Part shown: positions 22,263 to 35,100 of the stretch, in pieces
Layout of the letters: each line of letters begins with the position of its first letter
Position numbering within the stretch: position 1 is the first letter of the stretch
Assembly (NCBI GenBank): GCA_026413225.1
Contig: CM048552.1
Coordinates: forward strand, 24,045,001 to 24,109,000
Length of the DNA stretch: 64,000 bases
Reading direction: 5' to 3'
DNA from: Otis tarda
Lineage: Eukaryota; Chordata; Aves; Otidiformes; Otididae
The notes under the pieces: model-generated
What the model was told of the DNA's origin: nothing
The model's database searches: none
The model's input: only the letters and a program-made list of their open reading frames with translations
Program-made: the position numbers and the translations under genes

Positions 22263-25200
22263 AAGAGTGTGAGGAGTCCTCCTCAAAAGGAGGAAAGAGA
22301 GGCAGAAATAACTTGTGATGAACTGACTGTGACTCCTGTTCCTTGTCCTCCTGCATCGCTTGTGGGAATTTAAGAGTGCAGTTGAGCCCAGGAAGAAGGG
22401 AAGGGTGAGGGGAAAGTGTTTTAAGAATTAGTTTTATTTCTCATCACCCTACCTTGATTTGATTGGTAACAAATTACATTAATTTCCCCAAGTCAAGTCT
22501 GTTTTGCCTGTGATGGTAATTGATGATTTCTCCCTGTCCTTATCTCAACCCACAAGTCTTTCATTGTGTTTTTCTCCCCCTGTCCAGTTGAGAAGGGGGA
22601 GTGATAGAATGGTTTGGTGGGCACCTGGCGTCCAGTCAGGGTCAACATACCAAATGTTCCTTTTTTTTAAGAATGAATAATTTCAGAAGGACTTGGACTC
22701 CTGCTGTCTTTTTAAATTTCTCAGGTGTGATAAAGAAGGAAGAAGATTTTTGATTCAGAAAATCAGAAAGTGTTTTATCTTCTGGAATCGGATAAGGGGA
22801 GAAGTTAAGCTAGCTACAGTACATTAATTACTTTCCATTCCAGATCTGCAATGAAAATTGAGAACAAATGCTGTGTTACAAGTAATGGATGGGAATATCT
22901 TTTTATATTTAACTACAATTTTTATTACCATAAAAATCTCCTGAATATCATTTTAATGTTTTCCAATTAATGAAATGCAACAGGTCTATATTTTAGAGTT
23001 TTTTCTCTCCTTTATTATGTGTAATTTCAATAGTGAATATCAGATTATTGAATACAAAGATATAAAACATCAGTTACTTTCTGTTAAAAGCTACTGTCAG
23101 CTGAAAGGAGACTTTTGTGTTAACCAAGTAATGTAGGCCTTTTCTCCTCATTTTCCCAAAGAGTCATTTTCCTCTGTGAAGATGGTAGCCTTTTGTGTCA
23201 CGTAGGATGTACTGAGACTTATTTAAACATTACCATCTTTATCGTGTTATTATGCTTTCTTAGTCTTGTTTTTCACTTTTGACGGTATCACCTGCTCTGC
23301 CTTTTCACCATCTTTGTAACTATCCTTGAGCAGTGATTAGGAAGATGTGATTATTTCTTGATTCTCCTTCATAAAATTAGTTTCATTGTTCTTTGGTTTA
23401 TCAGCTTCTGTCTCCTTGGTATTTTTAGCATCTGTGTGGGAAATTTTACAACCATGGATAGTAATAGCTACAGTTCATGTTTGCACCTGCCTTCTGTCAT
23501 AACTAAAACATTTCCTCTCTCTCCAAATGATATTCAACTTCATAATATAAAATGCAGCCTAGGCCTCCTTTTTTTTGTTGTTGTTTTTTTTTTTAAATGA
23601 CTCTGTCTCCATTATGTTTTTGACCATGTCCAGGCCAATCAACAATGACTTATATTTATTCCCAAATATCCACTACTGTACTGATCTGGGTTTTTTTAAG
23701 TCATTATCAGGTTCCATGAAACAGCTCCAGTTTCAGTCACTTGTTTCAACAGCTCTGAAGCTGATTTCTCAAAGTTTTTGTTAAAATGTAATCATCACTG
23801 TAACATGTTTTGGGACGTCTTTCCATTTAATACGATCTGTACTATTTAAAATATTCCTTGGTATTGATCCCTTTGTCTTTTCAATGTAACATGTATTATC
23901 TTTGGTTGAGTACATTTTCATTATCTTGTCCTACTGGTAATACTCATTTTGACCTCATTCCTTGATGATGAGCTTATTTCTGTAATTCTCATTTGTGGAA
24001 TTTACCCAAAAACTCCCTAGGAAATTACATGTAGAGAAAACAAAGTATGCAAGCAACGTGAGTAATTCATCTAATTCTAAAAGTTTAACAAAGAATAAGG
24101 CAAGATTGTTCAGAAAATATAGACTGCTACTCAATTTTTTACAGGAAATTAATGATTTGGACCTATTATTATCATTGTCTTAGAAGTTAGTCCTTTGTGA
24201 ATACTGTCAGATGAGTAACATTTAATGCCAAGAACTTTGAGAGCGAAGACTGGAATGGTGGGTTTCTTTGTAGTTTGTAGTTTTTGTTATAGACATATTT
24301 TGAAAGTAGCAAGGCATCTGATATTGTTACCCATTAACCAAGTAAATGAATGTGAATTGGAGAAAAATATCAGTGAGAAATAAAAACTGTCTCATATTAG
24401 AATAATAATTCCTGTGCAGTTTCTAAGACTGGAAAATAAATGTTATTATCCGGAGTAAGTGTCTTGGAATGTAGATTATTTTATATATTATATATATTTA
24501 TATTTTATATATTTTATTATTGATTCAGACAGGGTAAAACGTCAACTTTGATTAGATTTTTTAATGGGAACTGAATCATAACACGTGAAACATAACAGCA
24601 CACATGTAAATCCCCTATATAAAATAAAACAGATTCGCACTGCAAGTGATCTGGAGATACCAAAGCAATAATTAATTGCATTTACAAAAATGTAATGTAA
24701 TGCTATTGCTTCTGAAAGCCTAATCCTGAAGATGGGAGAAAAGATATAACAAAATTAATGAAGAGGAGAGGGAAACTTTGGAAAATAGCAAGTTACAATA
24801 AAAAGGAGTCCATCAATGTTAACAAACTAAAGATATAGTCTTTAACACAACATCATGACAGGGCAATGGTATTGAAAACACATTTGTAATATGAATGAGT
24901 AGTTAGTATTAGTCCATGATATATTACTGGATTTTATACATATTTGTTGTCATTTTATCTGAAAACTTATATGAAATTGTCATTCCTTTAGCATAAAGTC
25001 TAAAACTAAACCAGACCAAAACAAAACAAAAAATACATCAAAGAATATACAAAGTTATGTAAGGAAGGGAATATCAGACATAGCAGTAAAAGTTAAATAA
25101 AACTTTTTTACAATCCAAGAAAAAAAAAATATCACTAGAAGTTTAATTATCCATCTGTCTCATCCTTCTATCTTAAGTACTTCTGAAGATTCAATTGTTA

Positions 25201-25297
25201 TGGTATCCAAGGTCCATATAAGCCTTTACTGTAGTGTATTAGTACTTTCAGAGAAATTATAAGTTGAAGAAAAATATACTGGAGGACTTCCCTGGCA

Positions 25298-25343
25298 CTG
25301 TTTTGTAAATCTAGGAAAGTCTGTTTTGTAAATCTAAGAGAGC
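25298..25343. repeat. 23-bp tandem duplication
   Basis: Copies at 25298-25320 and 25321-25343 share ctgttttgtaaatcta and differ at about three positions. Confidence 0.9.
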
Positions 25344-26945
25344 CTGTTTCGAATGGTGTCAGCAGAGCTGATATCTGTCCCATTACAAGCCCTGTCAGAG
25401 CTGCTTTGGAGTCCCACCACTAACTCAGCATACATTTACTGTGATTCCTTGGTTGCTTGTATTATATATTTGGAATTCTTACCCTTGGAAAGTGACTGTT
25501 GTTTAGGGCCCAACCATATTTTAATATAGTCCATGGTTTGCCACATGCTTTACAAGATCCTGTATTAAATACTTAGCAAGCAAATTATGAGTAAACCATT
25601 TCTGGATTTATTGCAACTTATTAGTAATTCAGTGACTAATTTTCTGCCCATCGTTTCTGGTAGCTGGTAATTGTTATTCACCATATGTGATTTATCATGG
25701 AAATTCATATTATTCTTTAGTTGTAGCAATGTAGAATTCACAGATTCCCATCAGGTCAGAATCCATTTGCATTGTATACTGTACAACACAGAACAAATAA
25801 AACCTCTGCCCTGATCAACCTATTAAAGGTGCAAAAGTCAAACAGAGAAAGATGATTGAAAAGTTAGAGTGTAAGATTTGGGAAATTCAACATTAACAAC
25901 AACTAAGAAAAAAACAAGAGTTCTATTAGCATTATTTTTTCTCAATCTCTTCTTTTAGTGATGAGATTGATTACATCTAGCCTAGGCATAAACCTTCCGT
26001 ATTAATTATTACACTACATAGCTACATATTCCTATGTTACTACTGGCTGGCACAAAGATGACTGCAACTTGTTCAGGTTGCTAAAAGCACTTCAGAGGCC
26101 TGCTCAACCATTACCAACAAAACCAAAAGTTTTTTACATCCTTGCTGTATATTATGCTCTACTAGCTATTATGCACATGCCCAACACTTTCTTCTTCCTA
26201 ACAGTGTTTTTCTTGTGTTATCTTCTTTTGTTCTTTTTTGCACTTTTTTACAGGCTGTACAATTTTTTTCCTGAAATCCATTGTTTTTATTTCTACGCAT
26301 GTTTTCTTGGGAATGTAAGTCCTTATAACAGCAGTGGTTCACACTCCATCTGTTCCCACAGCTCATTTGCTGGCTTTTGTTTCTGACATTCATCTATGTC
26401 ATCTCTTTCATCTGCTTGCTCATTTTGGCACCTTTTGTGTCTGTTGATAACATACTTGACACTATCAAAGTTTCACATGACTGGAGAATGGGATTCAGTT
26501 ACATATTTTGAACAATGGTCAATCTACTTCTGATGTATACTATATCAGCATCTACTCATGTTCTTGATTTGCTAAAACTGGGTTTCCATCCTGTTTTTAT
26601 AGAATGATGTTAGCAATGTGATTCAAGTGAGGTTGATCTAGAAAGCTCCAAATCTACTTACCCATGCTATAGAATTAAAACACACTGATTTCAAGGATGA
26701 ACTGAACTGAATTGGATGAGTTAATTGATCTTTCTCAAATAATGTCTCTCTATTCCATTCTAGTGAATAACCTATTTTCCCACTATAGCACTATTATCTG
26801 TAAAACATACATTTTTAACACAGCTTTAGTTAGTTTTTTCTGTTGCAGTTAGCACTCTTCAATGTCACCATTCATGACTGTAATACATTTACACAACTGG
26901 ATGATCCTGAGCTAGATTGAAACAAACAGCAATGGCTGGATTTTC

Positions 26946-26976
26946 TTTGTTTGTTTGTTTGTTTGTTTGTTTTTTG
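26946..26976. repeat. (TTTG)6 microsatellite
   Basis: Six uninterrupted TTTG units followed by a T-run are read directly. Confidence 0.95.
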
Positions 26977-28860
26977 GTCAAAAGGAGTTAAGATTACAAC
27001 TTTCCTGAAGAAATATTTGTCTTTTTTTTTTTGGATACAGTAAATTCCTTCCTGGAGATCAGGTAGTCAGAGCTTGAAGAGGAGTGTAGAAATCCATGCT
27101 TTTTTTTTGGTCTATCTCCCCAACAATGAAGTACAGTTATTGTGCAAGAAACTGTACATTAATTTAGTTTAGATCAATGAAGAGGCTAGGCTTCCTAGGC
27201 TGTTAGTGTAATTTTAACTCACAGCCACTGCTACAGAACAGGGAGATCTGATTACATAAATTTGGCTCCTTAAAATGACACACATTAATACACTTCTATG
27301 ATTGATGTTTGGGCATTACAGACTGTAGTTATTATTGTTTCTGATATTCCTAATTGCTCTCCATGTTCTGATGAGTGCATTGACTAAAAATTTGACTAAT
27401 TGCACGCATCCTACATGTTGGTAGTAGCCCAATGAGTTTCAAACCAAATTGGATCAAGGTGTTGCTTACAGAAAAGCCAACATTTGCTGAAGAAGGGATT
27501 TTCAGTCCTTTGCAGGGCTGAACAATCTGGTTCAAGCTGTTTCTGGAGGTTAAACATCTTCTAACTGTTGTGCTTAAAGACTCAAAGTATTTTCAGACAG
27601 TCAAGAAATTATTCAGCCATTATCATTTCCAGGCACTTACTATTCATTGATAAACAAATATCCATAAATACTTAAGCTTTCACCAGACAGTATTCAGCAT
27701 TAGTCCATTGTTATGGACAACATGAACATAAATTACAAAGTAAATGTGATATGATAAGCATATGTTAACTAGTTGTACCTAACCTATTTTAACTACTGAA
27801 GGAAGGATGATTTGAAAAAATGTATTTTCAGGGCTGAGAATGACTACTAAAATTGGAATAGTTTAGAAGGACTGATTATTTAATGATGGAATTGTACATG
27901 TGGAAACAAAGACTTACCCTATTCAATAACCAGTGAGTACAGTATTGAATGATCTGGAAGTAATAATCCACGACAGGTATGCTAGTGAAGAACAGATATC
28001 TCTTATTTATCTAGCATCTTATGAAGAAGAGAGAATGTTACCTAACCGAGGCACTTATACATCTTTGTCTGTCTGAGAGTTAATATAAGCAGTTGATTTT
28101 TTAGGATGAGAGGGAAGATATACATCTTAATTTCAGCATTCAGCATATTGCATCAGCCAAAAAACTGAGGTTAAGTGCTGTGCTTAATATTCTTTCCTCT
28201 CTCTTAATTTTAAAACCTTCAAAAGGCAACTTATATTTTATTGTCCTGCACTTTAAAAAATGTAGTACACTCCTATGTAGTTTTTCTACATCTTGAAACA
28301 TAAACATGTATAATTGCATGTATATAGAATGTATATGCTTCCTTATATTTGTAATGTTTAATAGAGTTATACTGATTATAAAGTCTAAAAACATATTACC
28401 TATAACTATATACAGATCCATTTTCTGTCAGTTCTGATCTCTACATCTATTCTCTAGCTACACACATCTTCAAAGAAAGATATTAAAAATAATAAGAAAA
28501 TACAGCTACTAGAGCTGAAGTACTCATTTATGTCAAATCCAAAATGTATATATACAATTGGAAACCACTGGGAAAATAATCAAGTATGTAAAGTACTTTT
28601 AAAAGATGAAAATTAGATGCAAACGATCTGGTTTCAGCAAACAAGAAACAAAAAAATATTCTCAATAGCAGGATTAACCAAACTGTCTGTTATTCCCCGT
28701 CATCCGACTTTTAGGAAGACAGGGCTAGTAGATTTCTATTTGATCACTAAATCCAAACACCTGCTATGACAGTTAGCTGTGTAAGTCTGTTTATGAATTT
28801 ATTAAGTTATGGAGGTTGCTAGATCTTAGAAATACATCAGGTTTATGAGGTAAGTATTTA

Positions 28861-28913
28861 CCTAAATGCAGATATTTCCTAAATGCAGATATATCCTAAA
28901 AATGCAGATATTT
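28861..28913. repeat. Three-unit 17-bp tandem repeat
   Basis: Units at 28861-28877, 28878-28894 and 28895-28913 read cctaaatgcagatattt, with one substitution in the second and two extra A residues in the third. Confidence 0.95.
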
Positions 28914-30847
28914 CTTGTGCAACACTTCATGACAAATTTATACTTTTTAGACTACTGCTTACTTCTTGAACTACTGCTGACCATTCCAGGCTGGACAGTA
29001 TTTTGGAGCAGGAAGTACCAGCAGTAGACAGATTTGCCACAGTTCACTTCTAGTATCCACACATTCACTGAGCACAAATATTTTTCAGATGAGAACAGAC
29101 TGCATAATCTGATCAAAAACAAAGCCAAGGAGACCAGAAGGGTGTCTGTGCTTGGCCACGACAGTGAAATTCACAGTCCCAAGCGAGGTCCTCACAGTAG
29201 CATGCAGCCTGGAATCATACTAGCTTCAGAACTGGAACTCTAAGTCTAGAGGTATGAAAGAAAATGTGTGTCCTGAATCCCTCTTACACAATTTGGTACC
29301 TATTTTATAGCAATAACACAGATGAAGGAGAAGAGGAGAGAAGTAATGTCTACATCTGCATGCAAGACTGCAAGTAGATGTATTTTATCAGATAGCACTT
29401 CAACACAAAATAAATTTGTCTCTTTTATGCTGAGACACATTCTCCCTTGTTTAATGTCTCTCTCAGTCTTACACTCTCAGTTGCATATCAGCCCATTTCA
29501 AATAAGAGTGATGAAAAGCTCAGTTTAGTTTACCTCTTGGGCTTTAGAGCACTTTGCTGGGATGTAAAGAATGTGTGCTGGACCATTCTGCTCTTGAAGG
29601 TGTCTGTCCATGTCTCTGCTTTTTTAAATGCAGTGAAACCAGTAAAATTAGCTAGTGATAAAATCAGTGGAGATGGAAACCACCACTTTCCTTCTCTGAT
29701 TTAATTAAATGTATTCACACTACGCATGTAGACAATTGGAGGGGACCCATGCCTAAATCCATATGCTTTCTCAAAGTCTAATCAGTTTAAACTTGGTATA
29801 ATTTTGTTTATTTAATCTGATTTATTAGAAGAAAGTAAGCAGTCAAACAATAAATCACATTCTGATTCATGGAGTTGGATGATAGGATATTGAATAAATA
29901 CTTCTTTATGTGGCTGACCTCCAACTGGAAAAAATTTTGTCTGCAGACAAGAATATTTTCTGCATCTTGATGCACTATTTAGTCCATTATGTCTAAGTAC
30001 TCATGCTTGAGTTTATGCATGTATGGTGTTTTAAGTAGTTTTGGTCTGTCTGTATACAAAGTTTTTCAAAGGACAAAATCTGGCAATGTAATAACAAAAA
30101 AAAAATCAATCTTTTGTTCCCCAGATACTGAAGAAAGGAGGCATATTAAAGAAATATTAACAGTATTCTTGATCTTGAGAGTTTAAATTTATTCTTCCAT
30201 TCTGAATTAATAGCCAAAGTGCTGGAGAATGGAATACGTGGTTATGGTTTTTACTCACTTTTTAATGTTTAACACACAGTCCATTTTACCAGCTTTCTGT
30301 ATGCATAATATCAAGGCTATTTTCTTGCAAAGGCACAATATATTATAGACTTTCTCTTTCTCTTTTTTGTTTTTCCCTTTAACATAAATCATTTTTTTTC
30401 TAAGTAAGGATACAAAATTGCTCACAAAAAAGTCCTATGGACCTATCTAGAAGAGTAGTTTGAACTTCAATGATATTAATTGATGTCAGTAGTTTGTTTC
30501 CAAGGTCTACTCGGTGACGTGGTATTAGAATAGAAACACTGGGCAAGTATCCAGCAGTTCTTGGAAGTGTTACAATCGGCAGGAAGACCCTAAATGTACT
30601 ACCTGAATTTCCCTACCCTTATTTATTGTAAAGAGACAGCTTGGTATAGCTGCAATAATTTCTCAAGTGTTGCAGAATATTGAGGTAGATGAGAGTTGAA
30701 TTTCCATTGTTCACAAGACTGAAATAATTTAGCCTGAATGCAGAGACAGTAGTGATGTGCTTTTTGCACAGGTGCAAGCAGACTGAAGAAGATGAAAGTT
30801 GGTTATTGTCAACCAGTGTCATGGAAACTCACAAAAAAAAAAATAGA

Positions 30848-31305
30848 TGAGGTGATGAACTCCAGTGGGATTTATTTGTAATAAACTGATAACAGTTTTA
30901 ACGAAATTTACTTTAAGACTCCGATATCATTGACAATACACAGGTTCAAAATGCCGTTCAGGGCTTAGTATTACACTCAGGAATTCTGATGATCGAAAAT
31001 GTGCAATCACTCACCTAACAAAGGGAGGGCTCGAAACCTTGAGGAGTTTCCTTAGACAGCATCCCAGCCTAAGGGGAGAGTGAGTCCTCAGCTGCAGACC
31101 CACTGTTCCGAGGAGAACTGGCTCGAGCTCACCCTCCAGTAGCAGCTCCATTTATACCCTGGTCATATCTGAGCTCTGGTCAGGTCAGTTCTCATTGCCT
31201 GAAGACTCCACTTTACAACAGCCACATGCTTCTGGAAGCTTCCTAGCTTAGGGCAGGTGTACCTGCCACATGCAGTCAGCGCTCTCCTTCCAGGATCTGT
31301 GAACA
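30848..31305 (-). mobile_element. Probable ERV LTR, minus strand
   Basis: On the minus strand the stretch begins TGTTCACAGATCC (left edge of the LTR at 31305). A TATA box GGTATAAA (complement at 31151-31158) follows, then a more GC-rich R-like segment, then a polyadenylation signal AATAAA (complement at 30871-30876) about 280 bp downstream. It ends in a CA (complement of TG at 30848). The order U3, TATA, R, AATAAA, U5 is that of a retroviral LTR, and the text around ctcgagccagttctcctcggaac resembles avian ERVK-type LTRs I remember. No target duplication was found, and the ends are uncertain by tens of bases. No internal genes are present. Confidence 0.6.
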
Positions 31306-31381
31306 GTTACTTTTTACTGAAATAGTTCAGCCTGCATTAGCTACTTTCTCTGCTTTCAATTCATGGAGTTGTTACTCCAGA

Positions 31382-32112
31382 TTAGAATCACTGGGTAATT
31401 CAGGATGGACATGAAGATGTCACTAGGCTAACTGCTTGCTCAAAGCAGGATCAGCTATGAGGTCAGATAGGTTGGTTTCTCAAGGCTATGCAGCTGTGTC
31501 TTGAAAACCCTAAAGGATGGAAAGAGATGGCATAAATCTTCTAGGCAACTTGTTTCACTGCCTGACTGTCCTAATGGGGAAAAGTTTCCCCTTCTATAAG
31601 ACTGAATGTACCTTGTTTTATGCCTATTGTTTCTCATCCCTTCCCTGTGCGCCACTGTGAAGGGCCTACTCCAGTCTCCTTGATGCCTTCCCCATAGATA
31701 GGGGAGGTTGTTGGGCTCTTCTCCAAGCTGAAAAAGCCCAGTTCCTTCAAGTCCTCTTCATAGTCGAAAGTTCTCTGGCCCTTGACAGTCCTGTCCTGGT
31801 AACCCTACACTGAACTTGCTCCAGTTTATCAATGTCTTTCTTGCACTGGGGCAGGGAGGGGAGTGCAACACTCTACATGTAGTCTAACAGATGTTGCCTA
31901 GAGGGGATAATCACTTCCCTTGACCTACTGGCTGTGCTCCTATTAATACAGCCCAGGATTGACCTTTCGTGCTGCCAGATGAAGGATGCACGCAGGCACG
32001 CTGCCTACTGGCTCATTCCCAGCTTGCTGTCAATCAGGACCCCCCAGGCCTTTTCTGCAAAGCTGCTCCCCAGCCAGTCAGTTCTCAGCCTGTGTTTTTG
32101 CAAGGAATTTCT
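31382..32112 (-). mobile_element. Degraded CR1 LINE, 5'-truncated
   Basis: The plus strand is the antisense of the CR1 ORF2 C-terminus and 3' UTR. A weak 3' end is at 31382-31435. Diagnostic blocks follow: gctcaaagcaggatcagctatgag, ctgcctgactgtcctaatggg, cttctccaagctgaaaaagcccagttcc, cagtttatcaatgtctttcttgcactgggg, ggggataatcacttcccttgacctactggct, and ctgctccccagccagtcagttctcagcctg. The block order is that of a CR1 subfamily distinct from the intact 38.8-kb copy but shared with the old copy at 42.9 kb. The reading frame is destroyed by indels. The plus-strand frame at 31934-32257 and the minus-strand frame at 31455-31655 are not functional. Confidence 0.9.
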
Positions 32113-35100
32113 CAAAGTCACGGTACAGAGTGAAGAGCTTCTCAAGTTCTTTGTGTATTTAGGCAGTATTTCTGTACTGGACATACAAATTAGTCACAAA
32201 AGAGATGAGATTGCTACTCAATTGGCTGTTGACAATGGAATAAATAATCCAATATAAGGCATCTGGTAACAAAGCAGAAAAGAAAGCAAGATTTAAAAGT
32301 ACACGACTTCTATAAGCAGTCAGTAGCTGGATGAGCAAAGCAGACAATGTAGCTGTCTTTTTTAAGCCCCACCAAAAGCTCACAGTAAAAGGAGCATTCT
32401 CTTTGAGATCTTCAAACACAAAAAAAATGCAAAGATCTGTGAAAATGTTCAGGGACTTACTCATTTGCTTGGCATTTTTTTATTGCTCTGTAGTATGCAG
32501 CTGCTCATTCTTATAAAGTTTGCAGAAGTTCCATGTCATGTGTCGGTCACATCAACCAATATTGTTAATTGATAGTGCTCATGTAGAAATATATTCTCTA
32601 TTCAGATTGTTACTGAATAGGCACTCTGTCCATCCAATGATGATCTGTGAAGTTACAATCATCATATTTAAAATTTCAGATAAAAAATTTTAATAATTAC
32701 ACCTGGTGAAAAAGAGAGCTATGGATAAAATAAAAAACCACAAAGGTCTTTCACATCTAAAAACAGTACCAAGGGTCCTGAATGTTGAATTAAAAGGAGT
32801 TAATTGGCTTTGATGAAAAAATTTAGTAGTCTGATAAAATTATTTCTTCCATAATGACAGTAGGAAGCAAGTCTTTCAGGTTATATCCTTTACGATGCTA
32901 AAAAAGAATAAAACCAGGGATGACTTTGTGTTAGAGCTAGATGGAGAGCAATCCATAAGTTACATTTTCATATTGAAAGTGTAGCGGTGTTCCACACACA
33001 GAGCATACTTAATTGCTCAAGGTTGTTAAAAAAATTATTACAAGAGTAATAGATACCATATATGTAACCATCTGTTAAAAAAATAAAAAGTTAAATTTTG
33101 CTACCTTCCCGAAGACAAAATGCAAGTGAAGTATATTTAGAAGGACAGAAAAATATTTCAGTAAATGTAATAGGCTGAAATCTGAGAAAGTCAGGAAAAC
33201 CACTGACTTTACCACAGACAGTCCTCGTTGTTTCAGCTTATTTTGTGATTCTGGTAAACCATATGATCTTAGAGTATTTCTTTTCTTTTTCTGCAAAACA
33301 TGGAAATAATAGGCCCATCCGTTTGGATACTGATACTCAGAGTGATACAGAGTTTGTCCTATAGCACACTTTAATAATGTGTCTAACAATGTATGGCTAA
33401 TGACATTGTTACTACGGTATGCACAATGACATATTCATTGTTAATAATCATCATCCTCAGCATCTCTTAGAAAGGAAAAAAGTTCTGTATAGCCTTAGAG
33501 AAGTAAGCAGTTAAGGCATAAGGCAAACTCCTTTTGAGAGGAGATAAAATGAGTTAAAGGAGCACAGGTTCCAGTGATTCTGGTCTAAGCTTTCCTTGCC
33601 ATAAGGTATGAACTGCCATGTGGTAAAGGTACTCATGTAGCAATCATGACAGCAAGTCAGGTGAGCTCTGGGTGGATAAGAATAATCCCATGTAAGTCTG
33701 TATTGCACTGAATGACACATACCTGCTGTATTAGAAACACTGATTTGAGTTAGTTGCTCTGGAATTGCCCCTCTATATAAAATTAGCATTCAGTTCTTAC
33801 GTACCTCATATAATGATGTCAAGTTTGATTTCCTGCCTCTTACTCAGGATTTCAGGTTTCATTACAAGGATCCAGTTTCTGCTCTATTGAATAATCAAAG
33901 CTAAGAAAAACCGAGATAAAAGATTTTGTACAAGAGAAAAAAAAAGTTGTGAATGTGAAGCTAATAAGCTTTGAAGTGTTGACATTGGGAATACCGCTGA
34001 AAGAATCCCTAAATTCTTTAAGCCGTAATAAAACTTGTGCTGTCTATGACACAGGATTTTAAGTCTTTTTCACGTTTAAAATATTAGATCTTTTGTCTAA
34101 TTACAAACACAGCAAGAAAGAAAGTGATAGTCCCTAGATTACAAGTGCATCATTACCACATTCATCCCGAATGCCTTTTTGTAAATGCTTGAGACTTGAT
34201 CAAACCAAAATAATGTCATCTGAAAGCTTGGCTTCCACAGTCGGTGCTGGGATAGAATGAGACAACACAGACAGATTGTGATAAAACAAAGCAACTACTT
34301 TGAATACTTTATAGTCTTCCATCATCACAACATTGGAGTTCCTCAAAATTTTAATATATGCATTAAAATAATACTGGTTGGTTGTTGAGCCAATTTTATT
34401 ACACAAAAATTGTTAGCTGGAAAACTGAGGCCAAAACATATAAAGTAATCTGCTGCTGGTCAAACAAAAAGTCTATGACAGATGGGGGAACTGGAGTCCT
34501 CTAAAGAAACTGGTAAGGCTCAGGATCATTATACTGTCCTTTCTCTCTCCTGTAAATGCTGCAGGAGAAGGACCAGCTACTGTTCTGGAGAGAGCTCAGT
34601 AGCTGCAACAGTACATCCCTTGCAGATCTCAGATGATTGTTTTTATGACTTATCTCCCTCTTTAATGAGTTGCATTCTGAGCGTGAATCAGGAACAGTGA
34701 GGATATCTGTACTGTACCTCCATGAGCAGACCTGAGAGTGCCCCTAATAAAAAACATGGTTTATCATTTGCAGTGCACAGCTCCTCTACAGGTATGGCAG
34801 ACTAAATCCTCTCTACAATGTATTTGATTCAGTTGATTCAGAAACTTATTATTGAGCTACACAGCTACTTCATGGCAGCCAGATAAATCTGACAGATAAG
34901 ACTTAAGTGAGCATAAGGGTTTCTAAGCTTCTGTAAAATTCATACCAGTTTCTGGCTACCCTCAGTAGGTGACTGGTACTAAAATCTCTTATTTCCAAGG
35001 AGCATTGTGTTTGCCTTGGCTTTATGCTAATATGAATTCAAACTACGAAAAGCCACATGTAATCAGACTTTACCAGATTGCATTTTGTTGAAAAAGCCTG

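Larger units (their letters stand above)
21800..22652 (+). mobile_element. Solo LTR of an avian ERV, interrupted by a CR1 fragment
   Basis: The left part (about 21800-21889: tgacagagccaatggcatctgg, ccaaggccgagcccatcagc) and the right part (from 21946) form one LTR that resembles a widespread bird ERV family I remember. The right part holds aacctgctgtgcaacagcagctgg, a GGAGCAG-rich imperfect tandem repeat at about 22165-22262, a segment ctcatcaccctaccttgattt near 22443, and a 3' end with gggcacctggcgtccagtcagggtcaac, ending at CA (22651-22652). A CR1 3' fragment (21890-21945) splits the U3 near its TATA-like region. No internal retroviral gene is present. I could not find a convincing target duplication. 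The frames at 21906-22166 (plus) and 22021-22286 (minus) are not genes. Confidence 0.8.
22653..30847. other. AT-rich non-coding stretch
   Basis: No gene or older transposon was recognised. It contains an AT-only tract at 24478-24521, a 23-bp tandem pair at 25298-25343, a (TTTG)n repeat near 26946, and a three-unit tandem repeat at 28861-28913. The frame at 26069-26386 (plus, 105 codons) is phenylalanine- and leucine-rich because it crosses T-runs. Other 60-93 codon frames here have no recognisable motif. Confidence 0.5.

Noticed and set aside
22021..22286. Proline-rich minus-strand frames
   Set aside because: They are the antisense of an ERV LTR.
26069..26386. 105-codon frame that looks like a membrane protein
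   Set aside because: Its phenylalanine and leucine richness comes from T-rich DNA, and no conserved motif or exon boundary is visible.
27270..27310. CR1-like end (cttctatgattg)
   Set aside because: The preceding sequence lacks the conserved CR1 3' UTR blocks, so a chance octamer is more likely.
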